NCBI RefSeq assembly: GCF_000348945.1
Contig: NZ_AOCK01000004.1
Location: forward strand, 1 to 64,000
Direction of reading: 5' to 3'
From: Paeniglutamicibacter gangotriensis Lz1y
GTDB lineage: Bacteria > Actinomycetota > Actinomycetes > Actinomycetales > Micrococcaceae
Length of the DNA: 64,000 nucleotides
Positions 16,411-24,535 of this stretch are shown piece after piece (positions within the stretch are counted from its first letter, which is position 1; each line of letters begins with the position of its first letter). The position numbers and the translations under genes were made by a program. The notes below the pieces were generated by a model that was not told where the DNA came from, did no database searches, and saw only the letters and a list, made by a program, of their open reading frames with translations.

Positions 16411-17802
16411 CTAAAAGTGGTTCTCGGCCTCGGTGAGCACCGAACGTAGGATCGATTCGATTTGGTCGAATTCCGGAGGTCCCACCGTCAGCGGAGGGGC
16501 CAGCTGGATGACCGGATCCCCGCGGTCATCGGCCCGGCAATACAACCCGGCGTCGTAGAGCGCGGTGGAAAGGAAGCCTCGCAACAGACGCTCGGATTCC
16601 TCGTCGTTGAACGTCTCCTTGGTCTTCTTGTCCTTGACCAGCTCGATGCCGTAGAAGTATCCGGCACCGCGCACGTCTCCCACGATCGGCAGGTCCTTGA
16701 GCTTCTCCAGGGTGGACCTGAAGATCCGAGCGTTGTCCTTGACCCGCTGGTTCAGGCCCTCCCGCTCGAAGATGTCCAAGTTGGCCATGGCCACGGCGGT
16801 GGACACCGGGTGCCCTCCGAAGGTGTAGCCGTGGTAAAAAGTGGTGTCTCCGTGCTTAAACGGCTCGAAGAGCTTTTCCGAGGCGATCATCGCCCCCAGC
16901 GGGGAATAGCCGCTGGTGATGCCCTTGGCACAGGTGATGATGTCCGGGACATAACCGAAATCGTCGCAGGCGAACATCGAACCGATGCGACCGAACGCGC
17001 AGATGACCTCGTCGGAGACCAGTAGCACGTCGTTCTCGTCGCAGATCTCACGCACCCGCTGGAAATAGCCCGGGGGTGGCGGGAAGCAACCGCCGGAGTT
17101 CTGCACCGGTTCTAAGAAGACCGCTGCGATGGAGTCGGCGCCCTCGAACTCGATGGCCTCGCGGATACGTTCGGCGGCCCAAAAGCCGAAGTCTTTCTCA
17201 TTGTCGGCGAATTGCTCCGGGGCACGGTAGAAATTGGTGTTGGGGACACGGAAGGTACCTGGAACCAACGGTTCAAAGGGCGCCTTCATGTCCGGTAGCG
17301 AGGTGATGGCTAGGGCACCTTGCGGGGTGCCGTGATAGGCGAGCGCCCGAGAAATCACCTTGTGTTTGCCCGGCTTGTCCTTGAGCTTGAAGTACTGTTT
17401 GGCCAGCTTGAAGGCGGATTCGACGGCATCGCCGCCGCCGCTGGTGAAGAAGACGCGGTTCAGGTCTCCGGGCGCGTAGTTGGCAAGACGCTCTGCCAGG
17501 TCGATCGCAGGTTCGTGCGCGTAGGACCACAGCGGCATGAAGGCGAGCTTTTCGGACTGCTTGGCAGCGGCCTGGGCAAGTTCGGTGCGCCCGTGCCCTG
17601 CATTGACGACGAAGAGGCCTGCCAGTCCGTCGATATAGCTCTTGCCTGCATCGTCCCAGAGGGTGTGCCCCTCGCCGCGGGTGATGATCGGCACGCGGGC
17701 GCCCTGCTGCAAGGGGGAGTGTCGGGCCATGTGCATCCAGAGATGGTCCCGCGCGGCTACCTGTCGATCTGTTCCGCGCGGTGTGGCGTTGGTAGTGCTC
17801 AT
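16411..17802 (-). CDS. Class III PLP-dependent aminotransferase
   Basis: A 463-residue omega-amino acid:pyruvate/2-oxoglutarate-type aminotransferase. It shows FTSGGGDAVESAFKLAKQYF (about 117-136), VSDEVICAFGRIG (about 264-276) and the Lys-bearing CAKGITSGYSPLGA (about 292-305). Likely substrates are putrescine, GABA, beta-alanine or related amines; this cannot be settled from sequence. Its ATG overlaps the stop of the upstream lrp gene by four bases (ATGA), so the two are translationally coupled, and the Lrp protein is its probable regulator. It is a different subgroup from the enzyme at 5846-7216. Confidence 0.93.
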   Translation of the reverse strand: MSTTNATPRGTDRQVAARDHLWMHMARHSPLQQGARVPIITRGEGHTLWDDAGKSYIDGLAGLFVVNAGHGRTELAQAAAKQSEKLAFMPLWSYAHEPAIDLAERLANYAPGDLNRVFFTSGGGDAVESAFKLAKQYFKLKDKPGKHKVISRALAYHGTPQGALAITSLPDMKAPFEPLVPGTFRVPNTNFYRAPEQFADNEKDFGFWAAERIREAIEFEGADSIAAVFLEPVQNSGGCFPPPPGYFQRVREICDENDVLLVSDEVICAFGRIGSMFACDDFGYVPDIITCAKGITSGYSPLGAMIASEKLFEPFKHGDTTFYHGYTFGGHPVSTAVAMANLDIFEREGLNQRVKDNARIFRSTLEKLKDLPIVGDVRGAGYFYGIELVKDKKTKETFNDEESERLLRGFLSTALYDAGLYCRADDRGDPVIQLAPPLTVGPPEFDQIESILRSVLTEAENHF

Positions 17803-18278
17803 CGGGTACCCCAGTTGTATTCCTGTTTGCGTAGTGAGAGATACATGAATGTCTCGGTTTCGCGTACCCCCTCCACGGAGCGAATTTCTGTGATGATACG
17901 AAGCAGGTCCTCGTCATTGGCGCAGATGACTTCCGCAATGATGTCCGAGGGCCCGGCCACGACAACGCAATAGTCGACTTCGGGCAGGGCGGCGATCCTA
18001 TCGGCGGTGGCGATGATGTCACCGATGGACCGAATGCCCAGCAGGGCCTGACGCTTGAAGCCAAGCTGGAGCGGATCGGTGACCGCGACAACCTGCATGA
18101 CCTTGCTGTCTACGAGTTTTTGGACCCGTTGCCGCACCGCCGCCTCGCTCAGGCCTACGGCCTTTCCGATCGCGGCATAGGAACGGCGCCCGTCTTGCTG
18201 TAACTGCTCGATGATCGCCTTGGATGTGTCATCCATGGTGAATCCGTTGGTTGTGCTGCTGGCTACGTATTGGGTCAC
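17799..18278 (-). CDS. Lrp/AsnC family transcriptional regulator
   Basis: About 159 residues. The N-terminal helix-turn-helix (IIEQLQQDGRRSYAAIGKAVGLSEAAVRQRVQKLVD, here about 20-55) is followed by an RAM ligand-binding domain (about 75-150) with YCVVVAGPSDIIAEVICAND. The frame is open to 18365. I chose the GTG at 18278, which has AGGAGG ten bases upstream; an ATG at 18236 is the alternative. Together with the coupled aminotransferase it forms a two-gene operon, probably responding to the amino compound the enzyme handles. Confidence 0.92.
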   Translation of the reverse strand: MTQYVASSTTNGFTMDDTSKAIIEQLQQDGRRSYAAIGKAVGLSEAAVRQRVQKLVDSKVMQVVAVTDPLQLGFKRQALLGIRSIGDIIATADRIAALPEVDYCVVVAGPSDIIAEVICANDEDLLRIITEIRSVEGVRETETFMYLSLRKQEYNWGTR

Positions 18279-18639
18279 TGCCCATCGACCTCCTGCTCGA
18301 AGATTCCGGCGTCGAGGCTTACCTGCGCGACGCCCGACGTACCACTTGCAAATGAGCATAGCCATATGGAATCAGTTGCGGAAGGGGCTTGATTCGGTTG
18401 AATTTCGAAGTTAGCTAATTCAGTTCCAACGAAAACTGTTGTCTGGTGCGGCAAACGCCGACATCATCCAATATCGACCGCGAGCGCGAGGAGGGGCGCG
18501 ATTGCGTCGTAGCTCCTCACGGTTAGATGCAACGCCGCACGAGGGGAAGCAAACGATATCCACTCAAGGCCGGTGCGAACTGCCCGGGGATCTGGCGGCT
18601 CAGGCCCCGGTTCAGGTGGGCTGTGAAAGAATGGTTGAC
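18279..18639. other. Intergenic stretch between divergent lrp and marR genes
   Basis: No gene is visible. TGAATT (18399-18404) and AATTCA (18417-18422) make a 6-12-6 inverted repeat that could bind a regulator. Frames reading into the marR gene lack a ribosome site. Confidence 0.4.
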
Positions 18640-19113
18640 ATGAACGAACCAAAGTGGCTGAGCCCCGTGGAACGAGATGCCTGGCTGGCGCTGGTTTCCG
18701 TCACGACGTTGCTGCCCGCAGCCTTGGACAGCGAACTTCAGGTCCAAGCGAAAATCACGCTCTTCGACTACAACGTCCTGGCCATGCTCTCCGAAGCACC
18801 GGAACGCATCCTTGCCATGAGCGAGTTAGCTTCCCGCACCAGTGCCTCGCTGTCCAGACTTTCGCACGTGGTCAAGAAGCTTGAAGGACGCGGATGGGTC
18901 CAACGTTCCCGTTCGCCTGAAGACGCGCGGGTCACGATCGCCCAGCTCAGCGACGAGGGCTGGGAGATGGTGCAGACATTGGCGCCGGAGCACGTGGGTT
19001 CCGTACGGCAACTTATTTTTCAGGGACTTGATGAGGCCGATATCGCCGAGCTGGCCCGCATCGGCCAGAAGCTCGTGGGGCGGTTGGATCCCGACCACTG
19101 GATTCTCCGCTAA
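18640..19113 (+). CDS. MarR family transcriptional regulator
   Basis: A 157-residue winged-helix regulator: FDYNVLAMLSEAPERILAMSELASRTSASLSRLSHVVKKLEGRGWVQRSRSPEDARVTIAQLSDEG is the diagnostic MarR core, here described from about residue 42 to 108, with the wing at RSRSPEDARVTIAQL. The frame is open from 18439, but the first 67 codons are low-complexity. The ATG at 18640 has GAAAGA nine bases before it and gives the normal family length. No target gene is adjacent on the same strand. Confidence 0.9.
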   Translation: MNEPKWLSPVERDAWLALVSVTTLLPAALDSELQVQAKITLFDYNVLAMLSEAPERILAMSELASRTSASLSRLSHVVKKLEGRGWVQRSRSPEDARVTIAQLSDEGWEMVQTLAPEHVGSVRQLIFQGLDEADIAELARIGQKLVGRLDPDHWILR

Positions 19114-19529
19114 GAGTATCGACGCGTCGTTCGGCTCTTTTTGGTGCGGACCGGACCAAATGTGAGGCGGATCGCACGATAGGGGCAGGAAAAGCACCGT
19201 TACCGATTTGGCTGCGGATGTGTTAATCGCCTAGAATGGTTAGGCGTTAAGTCGTGCATGCCTAAACGGTTTGCACGGTTGCCCGTAAAACCGAATATCG
19301 TGGCCAATCGAGTAGGGAAAAATACTCACCGGCCATGAGGTTCACCGTCTTTCACGCTAATAAAGGCGCTTCGGTTGGTTCTCACCCAGCCTGGTTACCT
19401 TCAAGGTGTGCAGTAATAACGGTGTCACAACTGGTGGCGGGACTCTTATACGCAGATTCAGAGGCAGCATTTTTCCGCTGTATCTGTAAAACGAGTACCG
19501 CCAATATTTACTACAACTGAGGAGTGATC
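19114..19529. other. Long leader/promoter region of the rpmB operon
   Basis: No gene is visible. GCCTA-GAATGGT-TAGGC (19229-19245, within TTAA-flanked arms 19223-19250) forms a small hairpin that may end the marR transcript or bind a regulator. I looked for a Zur-type box and saw none. Confidence 0.4.
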
Positions 19530-19766
19530 ATGGCAGCTGTATGCCAGGTGACTGGTGCGGTTCCGAACTTCGGACACAGCATCTCCCACTCGCACCGCCG
19601 CAACAAGCGTCGGTTCGACCCGAATATCCAAAAGAAGCGCTACTGGGTTCCGTCCCTGCGTCGCAATGTCACGTTGACCCTGTCAACCAAGGGCATCAAG
19701 CGCATTGACGTCCGCGGCATTGATGCCGTTGTAGCAGACCTGCTTGCGAAGGGTGTGAAGCTCTAG
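19530..19766 (+). CDS. rpmB: 50S ribosomal protein L28, zinc-free type
   Basis: A 78-residue L28: [20 protein letters not shown] near the start, then [16 protein letters not shown] and a C-terminal [18 protein letters not shown]. It has a single Cys and lacks the paired CxxC motifs of the zinc-binding form. The ATG at 19530 follows AGGAG with good spacing; an in-frame upstream ATG lies within the ribosome site region. The stop overlaps the rpmG start by one base, so it heads a tight three-gene ribosomal operon. Confidence 0.96.
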   Translation: MAAVCQVTGAVPNFGHSISHSHRRNKRRFDPNIQKKRYWVPSLRRNVTLTLSTKGIKRIDVRGIDAVVADLLAKGVKL

Positions 19767-19933
19767 TGGCTAAGGATAAGGACGTACGTCCGATCATTAA
19801 GCTCAAGTCGACCGCCGGTACCGGGTTCACTTACGTGACCCGCAAGAACCGTCGTAACAACCCAGACCGCATGGTTCTGAAGAAGTACGACCCGGTAGTC
19901 CGCAAGCACGTTGAATTCCGAGAGGAGCGCTAA
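19766..19933 (+). CDS. rpmG: 50S ribosomal protein L33, zinc-free type
   Basis: A 55-residue L33 starting at [23 protein letters not shown] near the start, then [20 protein letters not shown]. It contains no Cys, so it is the non-zinc form. Its GTG shares one base with the rpmB stop (TAGTG), and rpsN begins two bases after its stop. The gene is short and easily missed. Confidence 0.96.
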   Translation: MAKDKDVRPIIKLKSTAGTGFTYVTRKNRRNNPDRMVLKKYDPVVRKHVEFREER

Positions 19934-19935
19934 AC

Positions 19936-20241
19936 ATGGCCAAGAAGTCTATGATTGCTAAGAACGAGCAGCGCAAGGTCATTGTAGAGCGCTACGCCGA
20001 AAAGCGTGCCGCACTGAAGAAGACCCTGGTTGATCCGACTGCAACCGATGAGGCACGCGAAGAAGCCCGCTTGGGCCTCCAGAAGCTGCCCCGCAATGCT
20101 TCGCCGGTACGCGTTCGTAACCGCGATTCCATTGACGGCCGCCCGCGCGGCACCCTCCAGAAGTTCGGTATCTCCCGTGTTCGCTTCCGCGACATGGCAC
20201 ACCGTGGCGAGCTTCCGGGCATCACCAAGTCTTCCTGGTAA
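19936..20241 (+). CDS. rpsN: 30S ribosomal protein S14, long zinc-free type
   Basis: A 101-residue S14 with [18 protein letters not shown] at the start and the conserved [21 protein letters not shown] region before the C-terminal [11 protein letters not shown]. It is the long form and has no Cys, unlike the 61-residue zinc-binding S14. It is last in the rpmB-rpmG-rpsN operon and is followed by a strong hairpin. Confidence 0.97.
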   Translation: MAKKSMIAKNEQRKVIVERYAEKRAALKKTLVDPTATDEAREEARLGLQKLPRNASPVRVRNRDSIDGRPRGTLQKFGISRVRFRDMAHRGELPGITKSSW

Positions 20242-20255
20242 ATTCCAGAAGCAGT

Positions 20256-20288
20256 CGAAGGTCCCAACCTACGTGGTTGGGGCCTTCG
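20256..20288 (+). terminator. Terminator of the ribosomal protein operon
   Basis: CGAAGGTCCCAACC (20256-20269) pairs with GGTTGGGGCCTTCG (20275-20288) around TACGT, with one G-T pair. It begins 15 bases after the rpsN stop. Confidence 0.8.
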
Positions 20289-20340
20289 GCCATTTAACGG
20301 GATAGCCGCAGAGGTGAAACCGCGGCAGCAGGCTCACAAA

Positions 20341-20550
20341 CTACTGGGTGGAATTTGCCCGAATCCCGCGGCGCCACACCGCCCTGAAAACAATCATGAC
20401 CACGGCGAATACCACGAAGAACCAACCGGCCACCATCGTGATCTGTTCCTGATAGGGCTCGTGCGGACCAAAAAGATACGGTAACGACAGGATGAGCACT
20501 ATCCCTGCCAAAACCATGGCGCCGAATATGGCTAAGAAGCTCTTGCTCAT
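20341..20550 (-). CDS. Small two-helix membrane protein
   Basis: A 69-residue protein with two membrane segments (about 5-27 and 38-58) separated by a short loop, GPHEPYQEQ, and a basic tail RAVWRRGIRANS. No family is recognised. It converges with rpsN. The start codon at 20550 is preceded by a weak CAGGGA. Hydrophobic pattern and basic C-terminal end support a real gene, but only moderately. Confidence 0.55.
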   Translation of the reverse strand: MSKSFLAIFGAMVLAGIVLILSLPYLFGPHEPYQEQITMVAGWFFVVFAVVMIVFRAVWRRGIRANSTQ

Positions 20551-20893
20551 CTAGATTGGTCCCTGCTCTTTCAATTTTTGCTGCTCGGATCCTTTGCGTT
20601 CCACTGTTCCAGTCCGGCCGCCGCGAAGTCAACGAAGAACGAAACCTCATCGATGCTGCGGGTGCTTGTTCGATGTTAGATATCGGCAGGCGGGACGAGA
20701 TCAACCCCCAGCGGCACGAAAAGCAGTTGAATTCACGCGGTGAAAGCTACTCGTTCGGACATATTCGGCCCAGATCACGACAATCCCGCACCCACAGAGC
20801 CTTGCTGTGTCCAAACATGTATCGGCGAGCGGACTTCAACGGCCGGCCCGACGCCCACTGGTGGGGGACTCCGGTGAGGGCTACTGTCGAAGC
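20551..20893. other. Intergenic stretch, nothing recognised
   Basis: It separates two divergent small membrane-protein genes. The open frames on both strands look like chance frames; I see no clear repeats or hairpins. Confidence 0.35.
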
Positions 20894-21082
20894 ATGGACC
20901 TACTATCCGTTGTGATCATCGCAGGGATTGCCGTGCTCTGCCTGTCATCAGGCTTTTACGTGTTCCGGCGAAGCCTGGACAAGCGTGCAGACGAGGTGCA
21001 GCGGAACGATCCGGAGACGGCGCGTGCCCTGCGAGAAGCCCGCCGCAACATCGATCAAGGTAGGGGACTTTACCGCCGATAG
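20894..21082 (+). CDS. Small single-helix membrane protein
   Basis: About 62 residues: one membrane segment (about 4-25, VVIIAGIAVLCLSSGFYVF) followed by a charged helical tail (RRSLDKRADEVQRNDPETARALREARRNIDQGRGLYRR, described here only as about 26-62). The frame is open from 20807, but the ATG at 20894 starts directly at the hydrophobic segment. The strongly charged tail suggests coiled-coil or helical packing at the inner membrane face. No family recognised. Confidence 0.5.
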   Translation: MDLLSVVIIAGIAVLCLSSGFYVFRRSLDKRADEVQRNDPETARALREARRNIDQGRGLYRR

Positions 21083-21150
21083 GCGGCTCCGCCACCCTTC
21101 GCTAGCAGGACGAACGGCTGTACCCAAAGTCAGTCCCGCGTGATGGGTCC

Positions 21151-21798
21151 TCAGCGTTGCGACGACGTGCCAAACAATCGACTGATCCAACCGGTACGCC
21201 GGGTGGGCTCCGGCAGCGTGGTAACGGCCGCGGGAACCGCACGAGCCGTGCGGCGTTGGCGCCACATCGTCAGCTCGGCCTCGACATCACGCAGTGCGGT
21301 GATCACCGGGGGACCGCCGAGGAGCTGACGCCGGGCCTCGACGATCCGGGCATTAAAATCCTCGAGCAGGTTCTTCACTTCGGCGGGGTCAGCCAATTTG
21401 TCCAAGGTCCTCTCCAACTCTGCATCTTCCTTGCGGAGCAACAATGCGGGAGGGCCGAGGCCGCTGAGGTGTTCGCGCTCCATGAGCCCCTTGATCCACC
21501 AATCGGGATCCGAGGTTGAACCAAGACCAGGAATCGGTTTGCCCGCATAGGCAAGATTATCGAAGTCTCCCCGAGCGAACGCGGCATCAAGGGCACTATT
21601 GGCTACCTCCCACACCTCGTCCTCGGCATGAAAAACGGGCACGCCGGTGGAAACATCGGAACCATCGCCCAGCGTGCGGCCGGTGTCCCGGGCATATTCA
21701 TCAACCGGGACCGAATCCGCGGCGGCATCACGAGCCACGCGGTAGCGAGCCGCATGCAGCCCGGCATCACGGTTCTCCTCGCGATTTCGTCGGGCCAT
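21151..21798 (-). CDS. DUF1992 (DnaJ-family-like) domain protein
   Basis: A 215-residue protein. The DUF1992 domain spans about 65-140, with ALDAAFARGDFDNLAYAGKPIPG and DWWIKGLMEREHLSG, the conserved core also found in human DNAJC28. A helical region follows, with LRKEDAELERTLDKLADP. The role of the domain is not known. The start at 21798 (MARRNRE) has AAAGGTGG upstream; the frame extends four codons further to a GTG. Confidence 0.82.
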   Translation of the reverse strand: MARRNREENRDAGLHAARYRVARDAAADSVPVDEYARDTGRTLGDGSDVSTGVPVFHAEDEVWEVANSALDAAFARGDFDNLAYAGKPIPGLGSTSDPDWWIKGLMEREHLSGLGPPALLLRKEDAELERTLDKLADPAEVKNLLEDFNARIVEARRQLLGGPPVITALRDVEAELTMWRQRRTARAVPAAVTTLPEPTRRTGWISRLFGTSSQR

Positions 21799-21928
21799 GA
21801 GCGGGTCCACCTTTCCAAGATGTGTACTTCAACCGTAGCGAGGGCACGGGGCCTCGGCAACGGGGGAGTGCCTGCGAATTTTTGCGCACCCAACTGGGCT
21901 GCATGAAAGGATCGATAGGCTGGGGACC

Positions 21929-22099
21929 ATGTTGAAGTCACTCTTCGGAATTGGAACGCTCCTGTTCTTAGTCACCGCCGCCATCGCGCTGACGATTGAC
22001 CCTCTATGGGGACTGCTGGCCGCCGCCGCAGCGGTCTGTTCGGGGATCGGCTACTTTCTCAACCGCGACCAAACCGCCGATGACCGGCAGAAACGATAG
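21929..22099 (+). CDS. Small two-helix membrane protein
   Basis: A 56-residue frame: two hydrophobic stretches (about 4-22, FGIGTLLFLVTAAIALTI, and 25-43, GLLAAAAAVCSGIGYFL) and a polar tail NRDQTADDRQKR. It is too short for many gene finders. It overlaps the possible SDR start by 20 bases. There is no close Shine-Dalgarno match (CTGGGGACC precedes the ATG), so confidence is limited. Function unknown. Confidence 0.45.
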   Translation: MLKSLFGIGTLLFLVTAAIALTIDPLWGLLAAAAAVCSGIGYFLNRDQTADDRQKR

Positions 22100-23054
22100 C
22101 CATTTGACTGCCACCGGCCCGGAAGAGACACCACTGACACGCCGCAGGGGCGATGCCACAGGGTTGCGCATCATGATCACCGGTGCGAACGGTGGGATCG
22201 GGTTTTGGTCTACTCTCCAGCTGGCACGACGCGGGGCCGAGGTCATCATGGCGTGCCGCAACCCAGAAAAGGGCGAAACAGCAGCCCAGGCCATTCGCGC
22301 ACGGGTGCCCCATGCACGGCTGCACTTAGTCCCACTTGATGTTGCCAGCCTGAACTCGGTGGCGCAGGCAGTGGACGAGATCTCTACGCGCGGCCCGCTG
22401 GACGGGCTGATTGCCAATGCCGGAATGGTGCATACCCCGCGCACACGCAAGGAGTCCGTGGACGGCCTCGAATTGGTGGCAGCTACCAACTATTTCGGGC
22501 ATTATGCGTTGATTGCCGGGCTGTTGCCGGTGCTGGAGGAAACCCCCGCTGCACGGGTGGTGACCTTGGGCTCCCTCTCCACGTCGTTGGTGCGTGCGCG
22601 CTTGGAAGATCCGCAATTGGTGAAGCATTATTCACCCTGGCGTGCCTACGCGCAGTCCAAGATCATGGTGCAGTCCTTTGCCTTCGAGCTCGACCGGAGA
22701 TTGCGGCTGTCACAAAGCTCCACCAGAGCGCTGTGTGCCCATCCCGGTTATTCGATCTCGGGCCGTACCCAGATTATCGATGGGGTAAACAATCCGAGCC
22801 CGGCCAAGGTCCTGGCGGGCAATCTCCAAAGGCCCTTCAGCCAGGGAAAGAGCCAAGGTGCCTGGCCGATCGTCAGGGCTGTCTTGGATACCGACGACGT
22901 GGACGATCCGGGACCTGTGTTTTACGGTCCACGGGGACTGGTTCGGGGCGTTCCACGGCGGGCCACTCCCGCGGCAATCACCACCGACCGATGGGCAGCA
23001 AACACGATCTGGAATGCTGCGGAGACTGCCACCGGAATTTCCTTCCTCGGGTAG
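22080..23054 (+). CDS. Short-chain dehydrogenase/reductase
   Basis: About 324 residues of the SDR superfamily, in the retinol-dehydrogenase/oxidoreductase-like group. The NAD(P) site is TGANGGIGFWS (about 34-44), LIANAG lies near 108-113, and the catalytic pair is in YAQSK (about 178-182). CRNPEK after the second strand suggests NADP preference. The substrate is unknown. The start is uncertain: the ATG at 22080 has no ribosome site, and a later start close to the Rossmann motif is possible. Confidence 0.85.
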   Translation: MTGRNDSHLTATGPEETPLTRRRGDATGLRIMITGANGGIGFWSTLQLARRGAEVIMACRNPEKGETAAQAIRARVPHARLHLVPLDVASLNSVAQAVDEISTRGPLDGLIANAGMVHTPRTRKESVDGLELVAATNYFGHYALIAGLLPVLEETPAARVVTLGSLSTSLVRARLEDPQLVKHYSPWRAYAQSKIMVQSFAFELDRRLRLSQSSTRALCAHPGYSISGRTQIIDGVNNPSPAKVLAGNLQRPFSQGKSQGAWPIVRAVLDTDDVDDPGPVFYGPRGLVRGVPRRATPAAITTDRWAANTIWNAAETATGISFLG

Positions 23055-23376
23055 CTCCAAAGCACTGGAATCAGGACAGATTTCCGCAAAATGTATTCGT
23101 CGTTGGTGGAGCGTTTTTAGCTCAAAAGGTGCTTCGCGGCACACCGAGGGGAATATTGCGGTTCCGGCATCGGAGAGTGCGATTTGTCTCTCTTTGGTGG
23201 CCAAAGATGCCGCTGAACGCGAAAATCCGGCCAAAGTTCAAAAAATTCCCGGGAATTCAGCCCAGTTTGGGCGTTTCATGGAGAAACATTTGGTAAGTTC
23301 TCACACAGAAGTCCCCGCGAACGCGAGGCGACCCGCGCCGAACCCGGACGGGAAGAGATATCCAGGAGGACATACT
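23055..23376. other. Long leader region of hup
   Basis: Relatively AT-rich for this genome and not coding: the frame reading through it is a chance upstream extension of hup. It probably holds the hup promoter and 5' leader. No defined hairpin or box stands out. Confidence 0.4.
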
Positions 23377-23661
23377 TTGGCTATGAACCGTAGTGAACTT
23401 GTTGCAGCTGTCGCCGAGAAGACCGGCAACTCCCAGGTAGCCGTTAACGGCGTTTTGGATGCAGTGTTCGAGGTTTTCGTTGCACAGATTTCCCAGGGCG
23501 AGAAGGTCTCGATTCCGGGCTGGCTCGCAGTTGAGCGCACCGACCGTGCAGCTCGCACCGGCCGCAACCCGCAGACCGGCGAAGCCATCCAGATTCCGGC
23601 CGGCCACTCGGTCAAGCTGACCGCAGGCTCCAAGCTGAAGGCTGCTGTTTCGCTCAAGTAG
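23377..23661 (+). CDS. hup: HU-type nucleoid protein
   Basis: A 94-residue HU/IHF-family DNA-binding protein: NRSELVAAVAEKTGNSQVAV at the start, the EKVSIPGWLAVERTDRAAR core, and the DNA-contact arm RTGRNPQTGEAIQIPA (about 62-77). The TTG at 23377 is chosen because AGGAGG ends seven bases before it and it yields the MAxNRSEL start seen in other actinobacterial HU proteins; the ATG two codons later is too far from the ribosome site. There is no long C-terminal basic tail. A hairpin terminator follows. Confidence 0.95.
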   Translation: MAMNRSELVAAVAEKTGNSQVAVNGVLDAVFEVFVAQISQGEKVSIPGWLAVERTDRAARTGRNPQTGEAIQIPAGHSVKLTAGSKLKAAVSLK

Positions 23662-23683
23662 CCTGCGCCTGCGCAACAGCTTC

Positions 23684-23730
23684 AAGCCGCCCTCCGCTTC
23701 GGTCCACTGGACCATCGCGAGGGGCGGCTT
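23684..23730 (+). terminator. Terminator of hup
   Basis: AAGCCGCCCTC (23684-23694) pairs with GAGGGGCGGCTT (23719-23730), with one bulge and an inner GGTCC-ACT-GGACC hairpin. Confidence 0.65.
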
Positions 23731-23762
23731 TGGCGTTAACAGGTGCCGATGGCGAACCAGTT

Positions 23763-23779
23763 TTCTACGGTTCGTAGAA
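23763..23779. promoter_or_regulatory. Perfect 17-bp palindrome upstream of the copper locus
   Basis: TTCTACGGTTCGTAGAA is a 7-3-7 perfect inverted repeat, followed by another half-site, CGTAG, at 23783-23787. It lies 65 bp before the first gene of the locus. The TAC/GTA arms recall BlaI/CopY-type boxes, but the regulator is not in the window. Confidence 0.6.
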
Positions 23780-23844
23780 TAACGTAGAATGTTTTGCGGG
23801 AGCCACGAGGCTCCACCTCTCAAACACCTTGGTGGGGAAACGGT

Positions 23845-24477
23845 ATGAAGGATCAGGGCCTGCGCATCTTGCGCGGATGGATCGGCGCATTAGTTTGCAC
23901 CGGTCTTGCTGCTGCCTCGCACACCGTGGCCGACGGCGGGATACCGCCACTGCCCATCCTCGGGTTGCTCTTATGCCTCAGTGCCGTGGTCTGCACGGCT
24001 CTTGCCTCGAACAAGATCTCGTTGGTTCGCACCAGCCTTGCGGTGATGCTGAGCCAGGGCGGCTACCACGGAGCATTCGCCCTGTTCGGCCACCAGCACC
24101 AGGTCTCCGGAATCCTGAATGACACCGGAGGACACACCGGCCATGCTGGGCACCTCGTGGAGCTGAGCCTGGACCCCGCCGTCACGGCAAGCTCCATGGA
24201 ATCAAACAACGGGCTGATGATGCCCCTGGCCCACCTGGCGGCCGCTGTGCTGAGCGTGCTCGCCATCCGCCGTGGCGAACTGGCTGCCAGTGCCTTCGCC
24301 GAGGCCATCTTCTTGTGGGTTCCGCGGCTGATCCGCTTCGTCCGCGCAGCACCTGCCACCCGAGGCAAGGTCCCGCTGCCGGGAATCGCCTACCGCGGCT
24401 TGGTCCTGAGGGACGTGCTGCGCCCCACCCTGCACCGTCGTGGTCCGCCACGGGGATCTGCTTTCGCCATCTCGTAA
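23845..24477 (+). CDS. Membrane protein at the head of the copper locus
   Basis: About 210 residues with four or five hydrophobic segments (about 9-28, 33-55, 61-80 and 127-145). Several His lie in the extracytoplasmic stretches (FGHQHQ, HTGHAGH), which would suit copper contact. No named family is recognised. It is the first gene after the palindromic operator, and copC follows 58 bp later. The frame is open from 23794; the ATG at 23845 has GGGGAA upstream and begins just before the first membrane segment. Confidence 0.78.
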   Translation: MKDQGLRILRGWIGALVCTGLAAASHTVADGGIPPLPILGLLLCLSAVVCTALASNKISLVRTSLAVMLSQGGYHGAFALFGHQHQVSGILNDTGGHTGHAGHLVELSLDPAVTASSMESNNGLMMPLAHLAAAVLSVLAIRRGELAASAFAEAIFLWVPRLIRFVRAAPATRGKVPLPGIAYRGLVLRDVLRPTLHRRGPPRGSAFAIS

Positions 24478-24535
24478 AAGCACCCTCCTCAATTGACCGT
24501 GGCTCGAGAGCCACGGAGCAAAGGACCAAAAAACT

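Noticed and set aside
19114-19529. Zur box upstream of rpmB
   Set aside because: No TGAAAA-type palindrome is present in the leader.
22858-23376. Upstream extension of the hup frame
   Set aside because: It lacks homology, and the TTG at 23377 with AGGAGG gives the proper HU N-terminus.
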